The translations under genes were made by a program, and so were the position numbers. The notes under the pieces were generated by a model. That model did no database searches and was not told the origin of the DNA. It saw nothing but the letters and a program-made list of their open reading frames with translations. Shown here piece by piece: positions 11,021-23,256 of a stretch of DNA of 64,000 bases. How positions within the stretch are numbered: position 1 is the first letter of the stretch; each line of letters starts with the position of its first letter. Source of the DNA: Kitagawia praeruptora (taxonomy: Eukaryota > Streptophyta > Magnoliopsida > Apiales > Apiaceae); the NCBI GenBank assembly GCA_037693485.1, contig CM075350.1, positions 120,650,001 through 120,714,000 of the forward strand, in the 5' to 3' direction.

Positions 11021-11296
11021 TTAAAATTCACTGAAATCAACATCATAATTCTCGTCCTCAGCTTCCTCAATTTCCTTTGCAATTTGACGTTCCTTTGCAG
11101 CTTCAGCTTCTATTGCAATTTCACGTTTCTTTGCAGCTCGAGTTTCTATTTGAATTTTAATTTGATGTTGTTGTGCAGTAAATTCAAAATGTTTTGCAAG
11201 TTTAGCGTCCTCAGCTTGCACATCGTATGACCTTCTGATTTTCCTGGTTTATTTGATTTCGGTTTTACTAGTTTGTGTTTTTTTGCCCTTATCCAT
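11021..11296 (-). pseudogene. charged coiled-coil small protein, one in-frame stop
   Basis: From ATG 11296-11294 the frame runs MDKGKKTQTSKTEIK, one TAA, then about 70 open codons to 11021. The latter part is alternating Ala/Glu/Lys/Arg (IEAEAAKERQIAKEIEEAED), a strong coiled-coil pattern, and ends DENYDVDFSEF. A TATA box lies about 80 bases upstream. The stop is a one-base change from Gln or Lys, so this looks like a recently broken gene. The C-terminus resembles charged tails of plant NAM-associated or transposon accessory proteins only in a general way. I do not recognise it firmly. Confidence 0.45.
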
Positions 11297-11374
11297 CTTA
11301 TGCTATTGTCTTGAAAAAGTTAAATTTAGAAGAAGCTAGTAACTTGTGATTTTGAATAAGCAGCTCAGCCTTGG

Positions 11375-11382
11375 TTTTTATA
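11375..11382 (-). promoter_or_regulatory. TATA box, minus strand
   Basis: TATAAAAA on the minus strand, about 80 bases upstream of the ATG at 11296. Confidence 0.5.
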
Positions 11383-11806
11383 GCTAATTTTGGATTATTA
11401 ATTTACTTTTTTGTTGAAGCAAAAATACTAAAATAATTTAAACAAAAGTTATTTTGAAGTGACTAGAGCACTTTACGAACAAGTGATAGGAAGATGTGAC
11501 TTCTAAAATTTATTGGCCTGCAGGAAAATCTACAGGATATCTGAAATCAACTTTACTTTTTCAGAAATCAGCTTTATTTTACTACATGATATCTTTGCAG
11601 GGCTTTCTCAGAATGCTTTTTTCAATAATGCAGGGTAATTTTTTTTTTTTTTGTTTTTTGCTGTGCATTCACAAGATTTTCTTTGATAAGAAATTTGAGT
11701 CCTGAAATTTAATTTTTTGCAGTTCTTTTCAGTGCTTTTTGATAGTATTGTTGAACGTCACGGGCTAATTGAAGACCAATCAATAATTTATCCCTTGAGT
11801 CTCAGC
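11383..11806. other. shared spacer between divergent TATA boxes
   Basis: About 420 bases between the two outward-facing TATA boxes. It holds a run of T (11638-11652) and no other gene. Confidence 0.45.
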
Positions 11807-11813
11807 TATAAAA
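11807..11813 (+). promoter_or_regulatory. TATA box of the GRF zinc-finger gene
   Basis: TATAAAA lies 71 bases before the start codon at 11878, in the context CTCAGCTATAAAACAAG. Confidence 0.6.
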
Positions 11814-11877
11814 CAAGTCTGTGTGAGGCTTCCCAATCACTGAAGAATATTTTAGCACTTCACGCACACAGTTCAAC

Positions 11878-12126
11878 ATGTCCAACAGTCCCGATTTGAA
11901 TCTCTGCTTTTGTGATAAGCTATGCGTTGAACGCACTTGGTGCTATGGAAAAAATGCGCGAAGGAGGTATCTCAATTGTCCAAATGGAGGCAACGAATGT
12001 GGGTACATTCGTTGGCTTGATGAACCATTAGAGGAGTTTGAATCAACTGATGAAAGTGAGAATGACTACGAGGACTCCGTGGAGGAGGATGGGATTGAGC
12101 CTGCAAATCAGATCAATAATCAATAA
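11878..12126 (+). CDS. GRF-type zinc-finger small protein
   Basis: An uninterrupted 82-residue frame. Residues 10-50 hold the GRF zinc-finger pattern: CFCDKLCVERTW, then ARRRYLNCPN, then CGYIRWLDEP. This gives the conserved CxC...Arg-Arg-Tyr...CP...C...W spacing. The C-terminal third is acidic (STDESENDYEDSVEEDG). GRF fingers bind single-stranded nucleic acid in larger nucleases and helicases; in plants many stand-alone copies of unknown role occur, often near transposons. It has its own TATA box and is divergent from the coiled-coil gene at 11296. The 17-kb gypsy element starts 35 bases after its stop codon, so its natural 3' UTR has been replaced or interrupted. Confidence 0.7.
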   Translation: MSNSPDLNLCFCDKLCVERTWCYGKNARRRYLNCPNGGNECGYIRWLDEPLEEFESTDESENDYEDSVEEDGIEPANQINNQ

Positions 12127-12161
12127 TAAGTATAAGTAACTAGAATAAAAAAGGGAGGATT

Positions 12162-15100
12162 TGTAAGAACCCGAATTTTCGGTAGAATTAAAAACTTTTT
12201 ATATATTGATGAAAGAATGAACAGTGACTCCGACTTCAATGTATTAACAAAGGATGTGAATGGGTATAGATCTAAATGATCATATGTCATGAAGAATACT
12301 TTTGGTTGATAGCATAAATAAGAATAATCTATCTCCTAAGGATATAAGTTATATTATTCCAAGAAAGATTATTCTTGTGTCATCCAAATCAATATCTATT
12401 ATAAGTCCAGCGGTTCCGTAAAAAGGTTAAGGAGCATTCGAGAGTAAACCAGGTTCATTTTCCTAATTATAGGAATTAAATAAAAATAAGTGATGAATAG
12501 TGATTTTGGTGGAATTTAGAATATTATTATAATAATGCTATATCCGGTATTCGGAACGGATTTCTGAGTTCGTATTAGTGATCCAGGAGGAAAATAAGTG
12601 TATGTAAAGACTGTTGGATTCTGAAAAATAGCACTTTCATTTTCTCCGAGATTTTCCCTAGACACTGATAGATTAAGGATTTAATATTTAATATTTGAGG
12701 AATATTAATTGGAGGATTATAATGAAAGATGGAAATGGTGATAGAATTATTAAGAAGGTTTCCGGTAAAACCCTAACTAGAAATCCTTGAGAAATTTCTC
12801 CGAACGATCAATGAAACGGATCAATAACCGGACAAAGAAACAAGCAGAGGAAACAAGAGTCATGCATAAGCTACTAGAAAATATCTAGCAACCAAGTGGA
12901 CTCATGTAACTAGCACACTTAGAAAATGAACTAGTACTTAGAAATCAAATCACTTAGTTAGCTTATAACCATCCAATGTTCAACACTTGGCTTGCAAAAC
13001 TCATCATCCATGACATACTACCTTTAATAAAGCTACTTTAGCTAGATATTATCCTAGCAAGTGTATTAGACAAGATGAGAGCAAGTGGAAAGCACTTTAT
13101 GCATTATTATCAAGAAAATCAACCAAGCAACACAACTTTCTACAAACTGCCCAGCAGGAGCATCATGGAAAGAAAAATTCACATCTCCATTTCTAACCAT
13201 GATAAAATCACCAAACTTTAACCCAATCCTCTCCACTCCATGGGTAATATTCGCTCAAAGTTTCATGGCAATCCAAGTAGTCTAGCCTAGTCAAATCCCT
13301 TCCCCAAGTTTAAGTAACCAACCTGTCCAGATTCTGGACAGTTTCTGTAGCGATTTTCAAACAGCCATATCTCCTTCCTTATCCAATGAAATTTTGTGTT
13401 CTTTAGCTTTTTGGAAAGCTGTTAAGATTCTCTACAACTCTCCTTTAGAAATCTCATTCAGAAAAACATGGTAAGGCCCCCATTTTTGCAGTTCTTTGAA
13501 CGGATGTATAGTAACCTTCAAGATCTAACTTTGCTTTCTTGGTTTCTTTTGGATGATCTAAGCTATTATAAGGCCACACGAGGACTATACAAGGCTTATT
13601 AAGTTGTTTTATACACCAAGGAAGGTAATCACCTCTTGAAACCCTAGGCCTTATTTTAAGATCTTGCATGTTCTTGATGATTTTTAGCATAGTCATGATA
13701 TTAGTATGATTACAAGCATGATTATGGAGTTTGTTAGTGGATCTAAGTATGATTATGTTATGATGGTCAAGTAGATGATTTTGGACAGTTGGGGGATGAA
13801 TAATATATGTATAAGTTATATGGATGCCCGGTGTGGCTTGTGATTGTTGTTGTGAATTTTAGAATGTTCGATTTATAGCCGTCGTAATGCCCGATTTTCG
13901 TTAAACCTTGAAAACCGTGAATCACAGTAGGCTTAACTCATTGCATAGCTTAGTAATCTGCCATGTTAAGATAGATTATGTTATAAGCTTCGTTTTGATA
14001 TAAATTTCGTATGAAATGGACTTACGGTTTAGGAGTTATGATTAAATTCGTAAAAATGGTTCGAAACCGTACACGGAAGTTCGTAACTGAAATTGGATTC
14101 CCTTAACACTATGAAATGAGTGGCGAATCTTAGTAATTAAATACTAGAGATAAAAGGGAAGGTGTGAAAGAAAACCGTATGTCAAACAGATCGTTTTCCG
14201 ATTTATTAAAAATGTTCGAATCGAGGTTAAACGCGAACGAACCCCTTAAAAGTACGACTTGGGTTATAACTTAGAAAACGGGCGATAAAACTCGAGGTAT
14301 AATATCGATTCGTAACGATCGACCTTAAGAACTTACACGACTTAAGTATATACCAAGTATAAGCATGATGACATGTCTTGATAACGAACAAATGTCGGAT
14401 CGTATCGGTGATAAAAAGAAAAAGAGGCGTAACGAGATAACCCGAAAACAAGTTTCGATTTAAGTGGAGTTTATACTTAGCCTTTTTAGAAGCGTTAAGT
14501 GATTAATCTTAAATATTCTTATTGTTTATAGATTGTCGAGCTGACCCGGGACACATTACCTTTACCCGTACCCGACTACCAGGCAAGTTTCCAATACCTT
14601 GGAACTGTTGTTGTGATAATATATATGATTGTTGTTATACATATGCCATAGCATGCATGCTTGTTTTCAAAGTATATTGGAATACTTGTTCCCTGAATTA
14701 ATATTGGCTTATAGACTAGATATGGATTATCAGTTATAAGCAGGATTGTGTTGCTAGGACCCTTAGTGAAGGGCTTATGATATTTATTCTTTAAATATGA
14801 GACCGGGAGTCGGTATTTTGTGTTATATAGATAGTCGTGGAAACCCGGAGGGATTCCAGCGACAGAGTAGTATTCATTTTTAGGAATGTTATTATTAAAC
14901 ATTATTTATGTTTCCATAAAAGTATCAAATACTTGGAAATCTTTCGAGAAACGTTATTTGAGTATTATTTCAGTCGAGAAATATTAAATGAATATTATTT
15001 TTGAATATTCATTAAAGTTGATTATTAATGAATAATTACTTTGATATTCATTGGGATTTTATTCACTAAATGAATATCACTTTCGGATATTCATTCAAGT

Positions 15101-17152
15101 TTTATGTATTTGATAAATATTATTTTAAAAGTATTCTTTGGGAGTTCTAATTACTCAAGGAATATTATTTCGAATATTAAGGTTTTGATTACTAAATGAA
15201 TATCATTTGGATATTTATTTAGAATATTATTTAAATGAAAATTATTTAGATATTCATTTAGAACATTATTTGTTTAATGAATATCAATTGAATATTCATT
15301 TGGGATTTATTTATTAAATGAATATTATCTTGAATATTCATTTAAGATTTTATGTACTTGATGAATATTATTTTAAAATATTCATTTGGAGTTTTATTTA
15401 CTTAAGGAATATTGTTTCGAATATTCCTTTAAAGTTTTGATTACGAAAAGAATATTATTTGGCTATTCATTTAGTATATTATTTATTAAATGAATATTAT
15501 TTTCAAATATTCATTTAAGGTTTGATTTATTTAATGAATATTATTTTAAATATTTATTTGAGTTTATTTAATTAATGAATATTATATTGAATATTCATTT
15601 AAAGAAGAGAGTTATTTAGTAAATAATTCTATGTACTTATTCGAGGATTACTTACGAGCAATATTATGATTTAATCATATTCCTTAATTATTAATTGATT
15701 TAATAAATATTCTTGGAATATTTATTTAAATTCTTTTAAGTTCTTTTTATAATAATTCATATTATTCAAAGATTATCTATCACCTTCAGATAAGGTGTAA
15801 AATATTTCGGAGTATTTTATGACTATTCTTATCAAGGGGAGGTTCCCAAACTTTATTTTCATTTAAATCTATCTTAAAGAAGATTTAAATACTCGCTCAA
15901 CTTCCAAACAGATATAAGGGGACCTCACTTGAGAGATGTTATTTATTGGACTGCCCGGTCCTATACTTGCTAAAAATATCTTGTCACTCACATCTTGATT
16001 CTTTCAAGCATCGATATGAGTCTGTTTGGTTACCTCCTCAACGCTCGAGGGGTAAGAATTGATGGAACAAGTTTATATCCATTAACAAGCATCAGCTTGG
16101 GAAATATTGGTGATTTTTCCTTTCCAACTAGATACGACTACTTTGTGGAGTCCTATCAACAAGTAATATACTTGGGGAAAGGGGGAGGAACTTCACGTTT
16201 CAAAGTTATGGATGTGAAATGAACTAGGAGATGCGTAAGTGACCCAGTGGCACCGGTCCAGCAAATGGCCCAACCGTTGGCCGGGGGGTTCCAGAGGGCG
16301 GTAGACAAGTAAATCCGTCGGTGCTTCCTTCTACATGTAGTAAACAAGAGGTGGGGAGCATAACATGCGACTGATCATCGTGTAAATGCTATGTCTCCTG
16401 GCGCGTCAAACTTCAGTATTAGTTCATCTCTCAATGTTGGAAATTCCCTGCAACCTTATCATTATTGGCAGGTTTGAAAAGTGTTTGAATTGGAATTGCA
16501 ATACTCTTCCTGCAAGTTCCTCTATTATGAAAAGTTGATAATATCTTGCTCATCTTTGACATAGCAGATATTTATTCAAAACAAATATATTTTGAGTTAC
16601 CTTGTAACTTCATCTCATAACTTATGCTGGTACTACATCGTTAATGCATGGCATATGGTTTCAAAGATATTTTGGACTGTTATATATTATCACTGTTCAA
16701 TTATATTTTTGGTGGGCTATTGCTCACCCTTGCTTTATTTATTTATATCACAACAACAGCTAGTTCAGATGGCCGCGCAAGGCGCACTCAGCGTAAGCAG
16801 GTGACAGCCGTCAGAGGAATAATTGCTGAGGTCTTAGCTACCATTGCTGAAGAGGCAGCTACTGGTAGGCTAGTTGTTAGCATTTGAGTATTAAATGTAT
16901 TTATTATATGGCATATACAAATGGATGGCAAAGAGTATGTAATGGTTAATTGTAATTCTTTGGGTTGTAAGAACTCAAACTTGTGATTAATAATATTGAT
17001 GGTTACTCTGATTTCATCTCTGGGACTATAACGGGTGTGTTTTATGTTGTTGTTTTGGGTCACAAGGTTGTAATTTAAATTATGTTGGTTTTATGGATGG
17101 ATATTGAGACCGTAACGACCAGATCCCTGACCCTGGATCTGGGGGTGTTACA
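12162..17152 (+). repeat. 5' LTR of the large gypsy element (4991 bp)
   Basis: It is nearly identical to 24367-29359. By eye I count about 18 substitutions and one 2-bp indel (ATTTAATCATATT against ATTTAATATCATATT). It contains a long array of AT-rich hairpins (14930-15620) and several short frames that recur unchanged in the other LTR only because the LTR is duplicated. Confidence 0.95.
14930..15620. repeat. array of imperfect palindromes in the LTR
   Basis: Units of the form TTAAATGAATATTATTTT-GAATATTCATTTAAG recur about a dozen times with drift. Each unit is an inverted repeat (AATGAATAT/ATATTCATT) and neighbours are direct repeats. The same array occurs in the 3' LTR at about 27137-27810. 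Confidence 0.85.
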
Positions 17153-17156
17153 GAAA

Positions 17157-17168
17157 TGGTATCAGAGA
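17157..17168 (+). other. primer binding site (initiator tRNA-Met type)
   Basis: TGGTATCAGAGA lies four bases after the LTR end and differs from the usual TGGTATCAGAGC at the last base. Confidence 0.85.
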
Positions 17169-17399
17169 GAGCGTTATAAATCCCAGAGATGACGTGACGT
17201 TAAAACAATAAATTCATTAAGATAATAAGAGCTCTTGCCAAGTTCATAGTCGGACTACATAATGTATTAGTGACATATAAAACCCTTATGGGAACCCTAA
17301 AGTATCATGATAGTAACTTAGCTCGTTCTTGTATCGACTAGTAAGGCGATAGACCTTGGGGATTACGAGCAGTAACACAATGATGCTTGTTTTGATGCT

Positions 17400-17650
17400 G
17401 AAGATCAGATGGTGGATTCGATAGAGTACCCTACTGAGGACCCGGAAGAGGTTCCAACAGAGGAGGAGAATATTGATAAGTATAAGGAGTTTACACTTAA
17501 GGAAATGAGGGCTACGGCCAGAGAGACTGTATGAGTTAAACTATAGTGCTCAGAAAAGTGAACGTAAAGAACTGAGATATTATTAAGAGAACTAAAGATG
17601 CGTATTGGATTCATAGCTGGATTGCTAGATGAAGTACCAGCAGGTAAGAT
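17400..17650 (+). pseudogene. gag start remnant of the gypsy element
   Basis: A short acidic open stretch (DSIEYPTEDPEEVPTEEEN, then FTLKEMRATARETV) is followed by many stops. Its position after the primer binding site and its composition fit an N-terminal gag, but there is no diagnostic domain. Confidence 0.4.
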
Positions 17651-18329
17651 GGATTTGAGGAATTACTCAAGATCTTATGTAAGGATAGATAAGAATCCTT
17701 GGAGACTTTCAGATTAATGAGAAAGGAGTTAGAATGATGCATGATTATCAAAGACATCTATATATGTTGGGAAGTAGAGTCCCAGGAACAATGGAGATAG
17801 AGGCAAGAAGTGTCATATCATTTGATAAATGGGTTAAGTTTGAATATTGTCAACAGTAATTTGCCATGAGAAGGAAGATTTCATAGGTTATAATTTATAA
17901 AACCAAATTGAGATTGATGAGGTGGTTTATCCAGTGAGATGTCCATTTTATGAATGGATTAGCTTAGAAAGTAAAGATAGTGGAAAGCAATGGCCTGAAT
18001 GGATAAAGTTACATAAGGAAGTAGTAAGCGAGACAATGATCTCAGAACCTACAAGAGGAGAAGACCAATGAGTCTGTGATAAACTAGTAACAAGGCTATC
18101 GTCAGGAACCAAGTATAAGTCTAGTTCAATTCAGTGGAATGATGAACCAGAAACATTAGATGCATGTGATTCAAAGGAATATTAAATTCCTTCTTTTCCT
18201 TGAATGGATTATGGTAGTTATCTTAGGTTTATTTTGACACTGAATCATAAATGGATTGAGTAAGGCAAGCAGTGGTTGAGATGAAATTGAGAATGCTTTT
18301 AGATGAAACCTGAATGAACAGGTGTAGGC

Positions 18330-18580
18330 CATGTTCTCGAAGTGAGGGTTTTGGCAAAATAAAGTCCAGACAGTAGGACATATAATCAATAGGAAGTAGT
18401 GATTGATTGACCCCACCAAATTAAAGACAGTTTCAAATGGAGATTGGCCAACCACACCGGCAAAGGTGAGAAATTTCATAAGATTCACAAGGTATTACCA
18501 AAGATTTGCTCAGGACTTTACAGAGAGTGTAGTCCCGTAACCCGACTTATTGTAAGAATAAAAGTTTGAATGGAGGGAAA
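18330..18580 (+). pseudogene. gypsy reverse transcriptase remnant (C-terminal part)
   Basis: Frame-shifted translation shows SKCEFWQNKVQTVGHII and, in a second frame, VRNFIRFTRYYQRFAQDF followed by KFEWREN. These match the conserved 'SKCEFW...FLGH' and 'FLGLAGYYRRFI...KFEW' blocks of Ty3/gypsy reverse transcriptases. Several stops interrupt it. Confidence 0.75.
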
Positions 18581-18659
18581 ATCTCCCTGGAGTTAAAGAT
18601 AAAAACTGGTGACGACCCAGCATTGGGGTTACCTAATGGAAGAAGGAGAATTTTGGAAT

Positions 18660-18775
18660 ATATTAGGATGCACCTCGTACAGGTTTAGGTGTTGTGCTTG
18701 TGCAACACGACAACATAATTTTCGAATACAATTGGACAACACGGTTCACCAGATTCGGATGACCTTGGTAGTGCC
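18660..18775 (+). pseudogene. gypsy RNase H remnant
   Basis: The frame gives DAPRTGLGVVLVQHDNIIFE, the RNase H block usually read as DASKTGLGCVLMQ. The leading aspartate is kept. Stops lie on either side. Confidence 0.7.
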
Positions 18776-19044
18776 AATTCTGGGAAGCGACTGACCCCGA
18801 TGGTAGTGTTCCTTCTTGAGACTAGTTGTTAAGTAGACTGGTATTCGGTAGTATCGACTATTAGGACAAACATGTATCGGGGAGGTACGGCATGCTTAGT
18901 CTGAAACTTTTGATCCCCCTTCTAGGGACGATGTATATTTGGTTTCCTTCTAATGGTTAAACTCCCAGCTTTATGTCAATCATTTCGCTACTGTAACTGT
19001 TTATGGTTCGACCAGCTCGGATGTTCATAGAAATATTCTTTGGG

Positions 19045-19200
19045 TATCGAAATGGATTTTCTTAATGTAACCAGTGGATGGATAGATTGACTGAAATTTC
19101 CCTAATCCTGAAAAGGAATTGGACAAAATTTGGCAAACCTTGTCTTTCTGATTATCTGAATACATCACTGAAGAGAGTGGAAACTGAAGCAAACCCTATG
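19045..19200 (+). pseudogene. gypsy integrase remnant
   Basis: The frame contains MDRLTE followed at a suitable distance by KFGKPCLSDYL, a weak match to the integrase 'VDRLTKSAHF...LAKLYI' region. It is heavily mutated. Confidence 0.45.
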
Positions 19201-19579
19201 AATTGGGTAAGGTAGCCGCTACACGGATTGGTAGATAGATCCCAATTATTACGATTGATTGTAGAGACAAAATTATGAAGTTGAGATTGGACGGAAAAAG
19301 GGAAATGTAATTAAGAAACAAGCCGAACTAAGAAAGTTCGGGATTGACTTAAATGAAAAGGTTGTTATGCCAGAAATGTTAAGCTTTGGTGGCACGTGAA
19401 ATTGATAAGAGTAACTAGAAGAATAAAAGAAAAGTAAGGGTGATCGGAGATGGTACCGAGAAGTCAATTGAGACTTATATGGAGCGAAGTTTTGAAAAGA
19501 TCAAAAGGTATCAAGTAGAAGGCACTATGCCAACAATTGCTAGAAAAGTAATGCTATTAGCAGACCCCTAAATTCACAT

Positions 19580-20670
19580 ATTTTAGTGTGGCCAGTTGGG
19601 GCCAAGTCACTAAGGATTGTCAAGTGACTAATCCAGCAATGTAAGGACAAAGCGGGGTGCTTCTAACAAAGTGCCAACCGCAAGAACTTTTGATGAAGAA
19701 TGAATTGAGATACATAATGATGGACTTTATAAAAACCCTAGATGTATTAGGCACTAAGAGATTCACGTTGAACACGACCAATACCTTCCAGAACATCCTT
19801 GCTACCACTACCAAGTTCTGTAAGAAAGACAGATAGACATACGTTGTCTTTTGGGAAAGTCATATAGACTGACATTCGTTTGAAAGGAGAGGTAACATTA
19901 AGCTACCTATAGATTATCAAGATTGGAATGATTGAAAAGAGACCCTTATTATGGATATATGATTAAATTGTCAAGTACATGATGTAAGTATTCCTTGAAA
20001 ATGGAATTGAGGATAGAATGTCCATGGATTAATACGAACCCTGGGGGATGCACAAAGGATAGCATTACCCCTAATATAGACATTGTGAAATCAGACGATA
20101 TAAGTTGAATCGACCAAGGTATCAACAACCTGTAAGGATTTGTGGAAAGGAGTCTCTAAAAGTACATAGACAGAATTGTTATCGAATTGATTAATGATGT
20201 TTGATATACCCTGTAACCAGGAGATACAGGAGGAATGATGAGGATGGCCTAAGAAACCTTACAAGGGAAGATGTAATATTCTGAACTTCAAAAGGGAAGT
20301 TTGGTAAGGAATGTATGACATAGTAACAATAAGGCCAGAGGAAGCATGTGTGAAATCATGAAAAAAAAAGTATGGATTGAACCAATAAGGTTGAGATTAT
20401 CCTAAAACAAGAAGGGATTTAAGTAAGGAAATATCCTAGGTATGATTGGGAGTACCGATAGTAAAGTTCACACTAGAAAGGTGGAAGCAATGACTTTTGG
20501 AAAAGACTGATAGATGCTTTCTCTCATTCAGCAGAATTTAAGGGAGAATGCTTCCACCCTGAGTTGGAATAGATCCAGAAAGCATTGATCTCAAGAAATT
20601 ATTACAATCAGGAAAGGCCAACGAGGTGGCCGACACTTTAAGTATAGGGGAGTAAGTATAAATGCTCATA
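19580..20670 (+). pseudogene. second gag/protease to RNase H remnant, out of usual order
   Basis: CGQLGAKS near 19590 looks like a zinc knuckle fragment. At 20615 the frame reads GKANEVADTLS, matching the end of gypsy RNase H (KGKANVVADALSR). These follow, rather than precede, the reverse transcriptase and integrase remnants at 18330-19200. The interior is therefore rearranged or a mosaic of two decayed copies. Confidence 0.4.
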
Positions 20671-21820
20671 CCAAAGAAATAGAATGATAATGTAAGGACC
20701 TTGATGGTCATAATGTGGTAGAGGAAATTACATTCCGTCTAATGATTTTGCCATGATCAACTATAAGAATAGTTTAAGTAAAGATTCGATTCCTGATGTT
20801 GCCAGTAGCACATTACCGACATTATGAGGCTCAACGACAAGCCAGACCAAATTCCCCAAGAGACTCGCCTTTCCTTTGGAAATGTGGGGGGGAAGTTAAG
20901 TAACCAGGAATTTGTAGGAGATGACCCGAGACAGAGATGGTACAAATACTGATAAGCTAAATGGCATGATGATGAATGACAAGCAAGTTTATGTTGGTGT
21001 ATTTCTGTGTAAACAAGATAGAGTACATGAAGTTAAAGATTCGTGATGCTGAAAGGTATCCCTGTATTAAGGATTATCAAGATTCGAAAGTGATTAAGTA
21101 AGACGCTGAGCTTCCAGTCTTCAATTAGAGATGTACGATTAAAAATCTCCTCAACCTATCATAGCTGCGATGCTTGAAGCTTCTCTGCAATTTTATCTGC
21201 TTCATGTAATATCTACGTCAAGTTCAGGAAGCATTCCCTATGGATAGGGAATAATGATTATTTTGTTTTCCTAGAGGATCTTGAATTGACAATTATGAAA
21301 CCCGTACGTTTAGTTATTTAATCACTGCGTAAACGATAAGCGATGGTGATCCTTCTGAGAAATTAGGTGGTAACGACTGTGGAAATGTCGAATTGAATCT
21401 AAGTTAGAGAAATCATCCAGGTTTATTTCGGATGGTGTAATTTCTGGAACGACGGGATATTTGAAATGAAGAATTAGGTTATGATGGTTCATAAAATGAT
21501 TATAGTAGAAATAAAGACAAGAGACTGATAGAGATGGAAATAGAATTGGGAATTAATAAGAGAGTCAGATAGGCAGACTCATGAGAAGCTCCAGTAATGA
21601 AGCGAGAAGAGTATGGAATTGGCAAGGTAAGGGTATTGGCCAAAACGGAAAGTTGGAATTAGGAATATGAATGACATACAAATTGACTCCTTTTAAGTTT
21701 GGAAAATCCGAGGAAATATGGAATAGTTTGATTGAGTAATAAAAGAGACTCATGGAATGAGAAAGTGAAATCTAGATGGTTGAACAAAGGAAAGTTTGAC
21801 CACAAACGTGCCACGTATAT

Positions 21821-23256
21821 TGATAAGTGGATTTTATATCCACTTGGAATGCCTCCGTTCGGCTTAAATTGATTGTTTTGGACTCAAGTTGTTGTAGTTT
21901 TGATGTGTTTTGCTTAGTTGTGCAGATTTACGAGAATGTTGATTAAAGTTGATGCTTCTATCGTTTTTGGAGATTTAATTGATTAAAATTCGGATTTTCC
22001 GGGAAGGCTGCGCAGCTTATACTGTTTTGGCCATATCTGGAGTTCTAGAAGTCCGTTTTCAGTGATCTTACTGCCCACGCGAAGCCTGGGAGATTTTCTA
22101 CAACTTGGGATAGGACTCCCACGAGCAAATTGCGCCGGGTAGGAGCAATCTGCGCGAAGAACAGACTTTTGGGCGCAGGTTGCACGCGCGCGGTGCTGAA
22201 AAATTACAGTTTTTACTATTTTGGCCATATCTTGAGTTCTACAACTCCGTTTGAGGCCCGTAAGTAGTCCACGCGAAGATAACGAGATTCTCTATCATTC
22301 TAAAGTGGTCCAGAGGTCCAATTACGATTGGAACGTTCCAGAATATCTGAAGAAAAGTCAGCTACGAATTTTCCTTAAAAACAGAATCAGTTTAGGAAAA
22401 GTATTTTGCAGAAATTCTATTATAATTCTGTTTTGGTATTTTCTTGCTGGGCAAGATTTGTAGAGCCTATTTAAACACATCCTACCATTGTAAATCATAA
22501 CAATTCATAGCTAACAATTCATAGCTTGTAATCGTATCAAGGTACGTTCGATCTTCAATTCTTTCTTCAATATTATGTTTTCATTCATTATCATTATTAT
22601 TTTGTTTTCTTCTTTAATTATGTGTAACTAAATCTTTAATCTGAGGATTGGGTAGTATTCCTTGGTATTCATGTGTGTTTAATTATCTGTGATTTTCTTG
22701 CTTTGCTGATCTGTTATTGAGGGCTTAACACAATTAGGGGAGTCATGAACCTTTGATTGGATTTTAGGGATTGTAATAACTTGGAAGAGGAGTTGCAATT
22801 TTAGTACATGATTTAACAGACATAACTCGAATATTTGATTGGAAGATTAATAGGAGAGTTGTGAGACTTATAATTCTTGGAGCTTAATAGTTTATGATTG
22901 TCTTTGATTGTATCACGGAAGTGACAATTAGGGTATAGTTGTAGACATTATATTGTATCTTGGAAGAGAACATTATAACCTTAGAAGAATTGTTTTCAGC
23001 AGAGTAAGAACGTAGACATCACATAGATATTGAATGTGCATTGAAACCAAGTGAAGAACCCCAGTTCTTGGATTGTTTTCCTCATATATTTTATTCTCGA
23101 TTGATAATTAGTTTAATTTAGTTTAGTTTAATTTAGTTAATTCACAAACCCAAAATTCTTCTCATACACTTCTAGACGTAAAGAGATAAGAAACCTGAAC
23201 TTTGATATTACATTCAGTCCTTCCCTGAGAACGAACACACAAAAATACTATTAACA
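21821..23256 (+). mobile_element. solo LTR (1436 bp) nested inside the gypsy interior
   Basis: TGATAAGTGGATTTTATATC starts it and TACTATTAACA ends it. It is flanked by TATAT on both sides (21816-21820 and 23257-23261). It is a diverged relative of the LTRs at 37619-38891 and 42685-43962, very alike in the first 200 and last 650 bases and different in the middle. No internal region is present, so it is the product of LTR-LTR recombination. Confidence 0.9.

Noticed and set aside
13454..17063. Several short frames that occur twice with nearly the same protein (e.g. 13454-13696 and 25659-25901)
   Set aside because: They lie inside the two LTRs of one element. Their conservation only reflects LTR duplication, and no codon bias or domain supports coding.
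17405..17614. Minus-strand Ser-rich frame in the gypsy interior
   Set aside because: It is antisense to the decayed gag start and has low-complexity composition.
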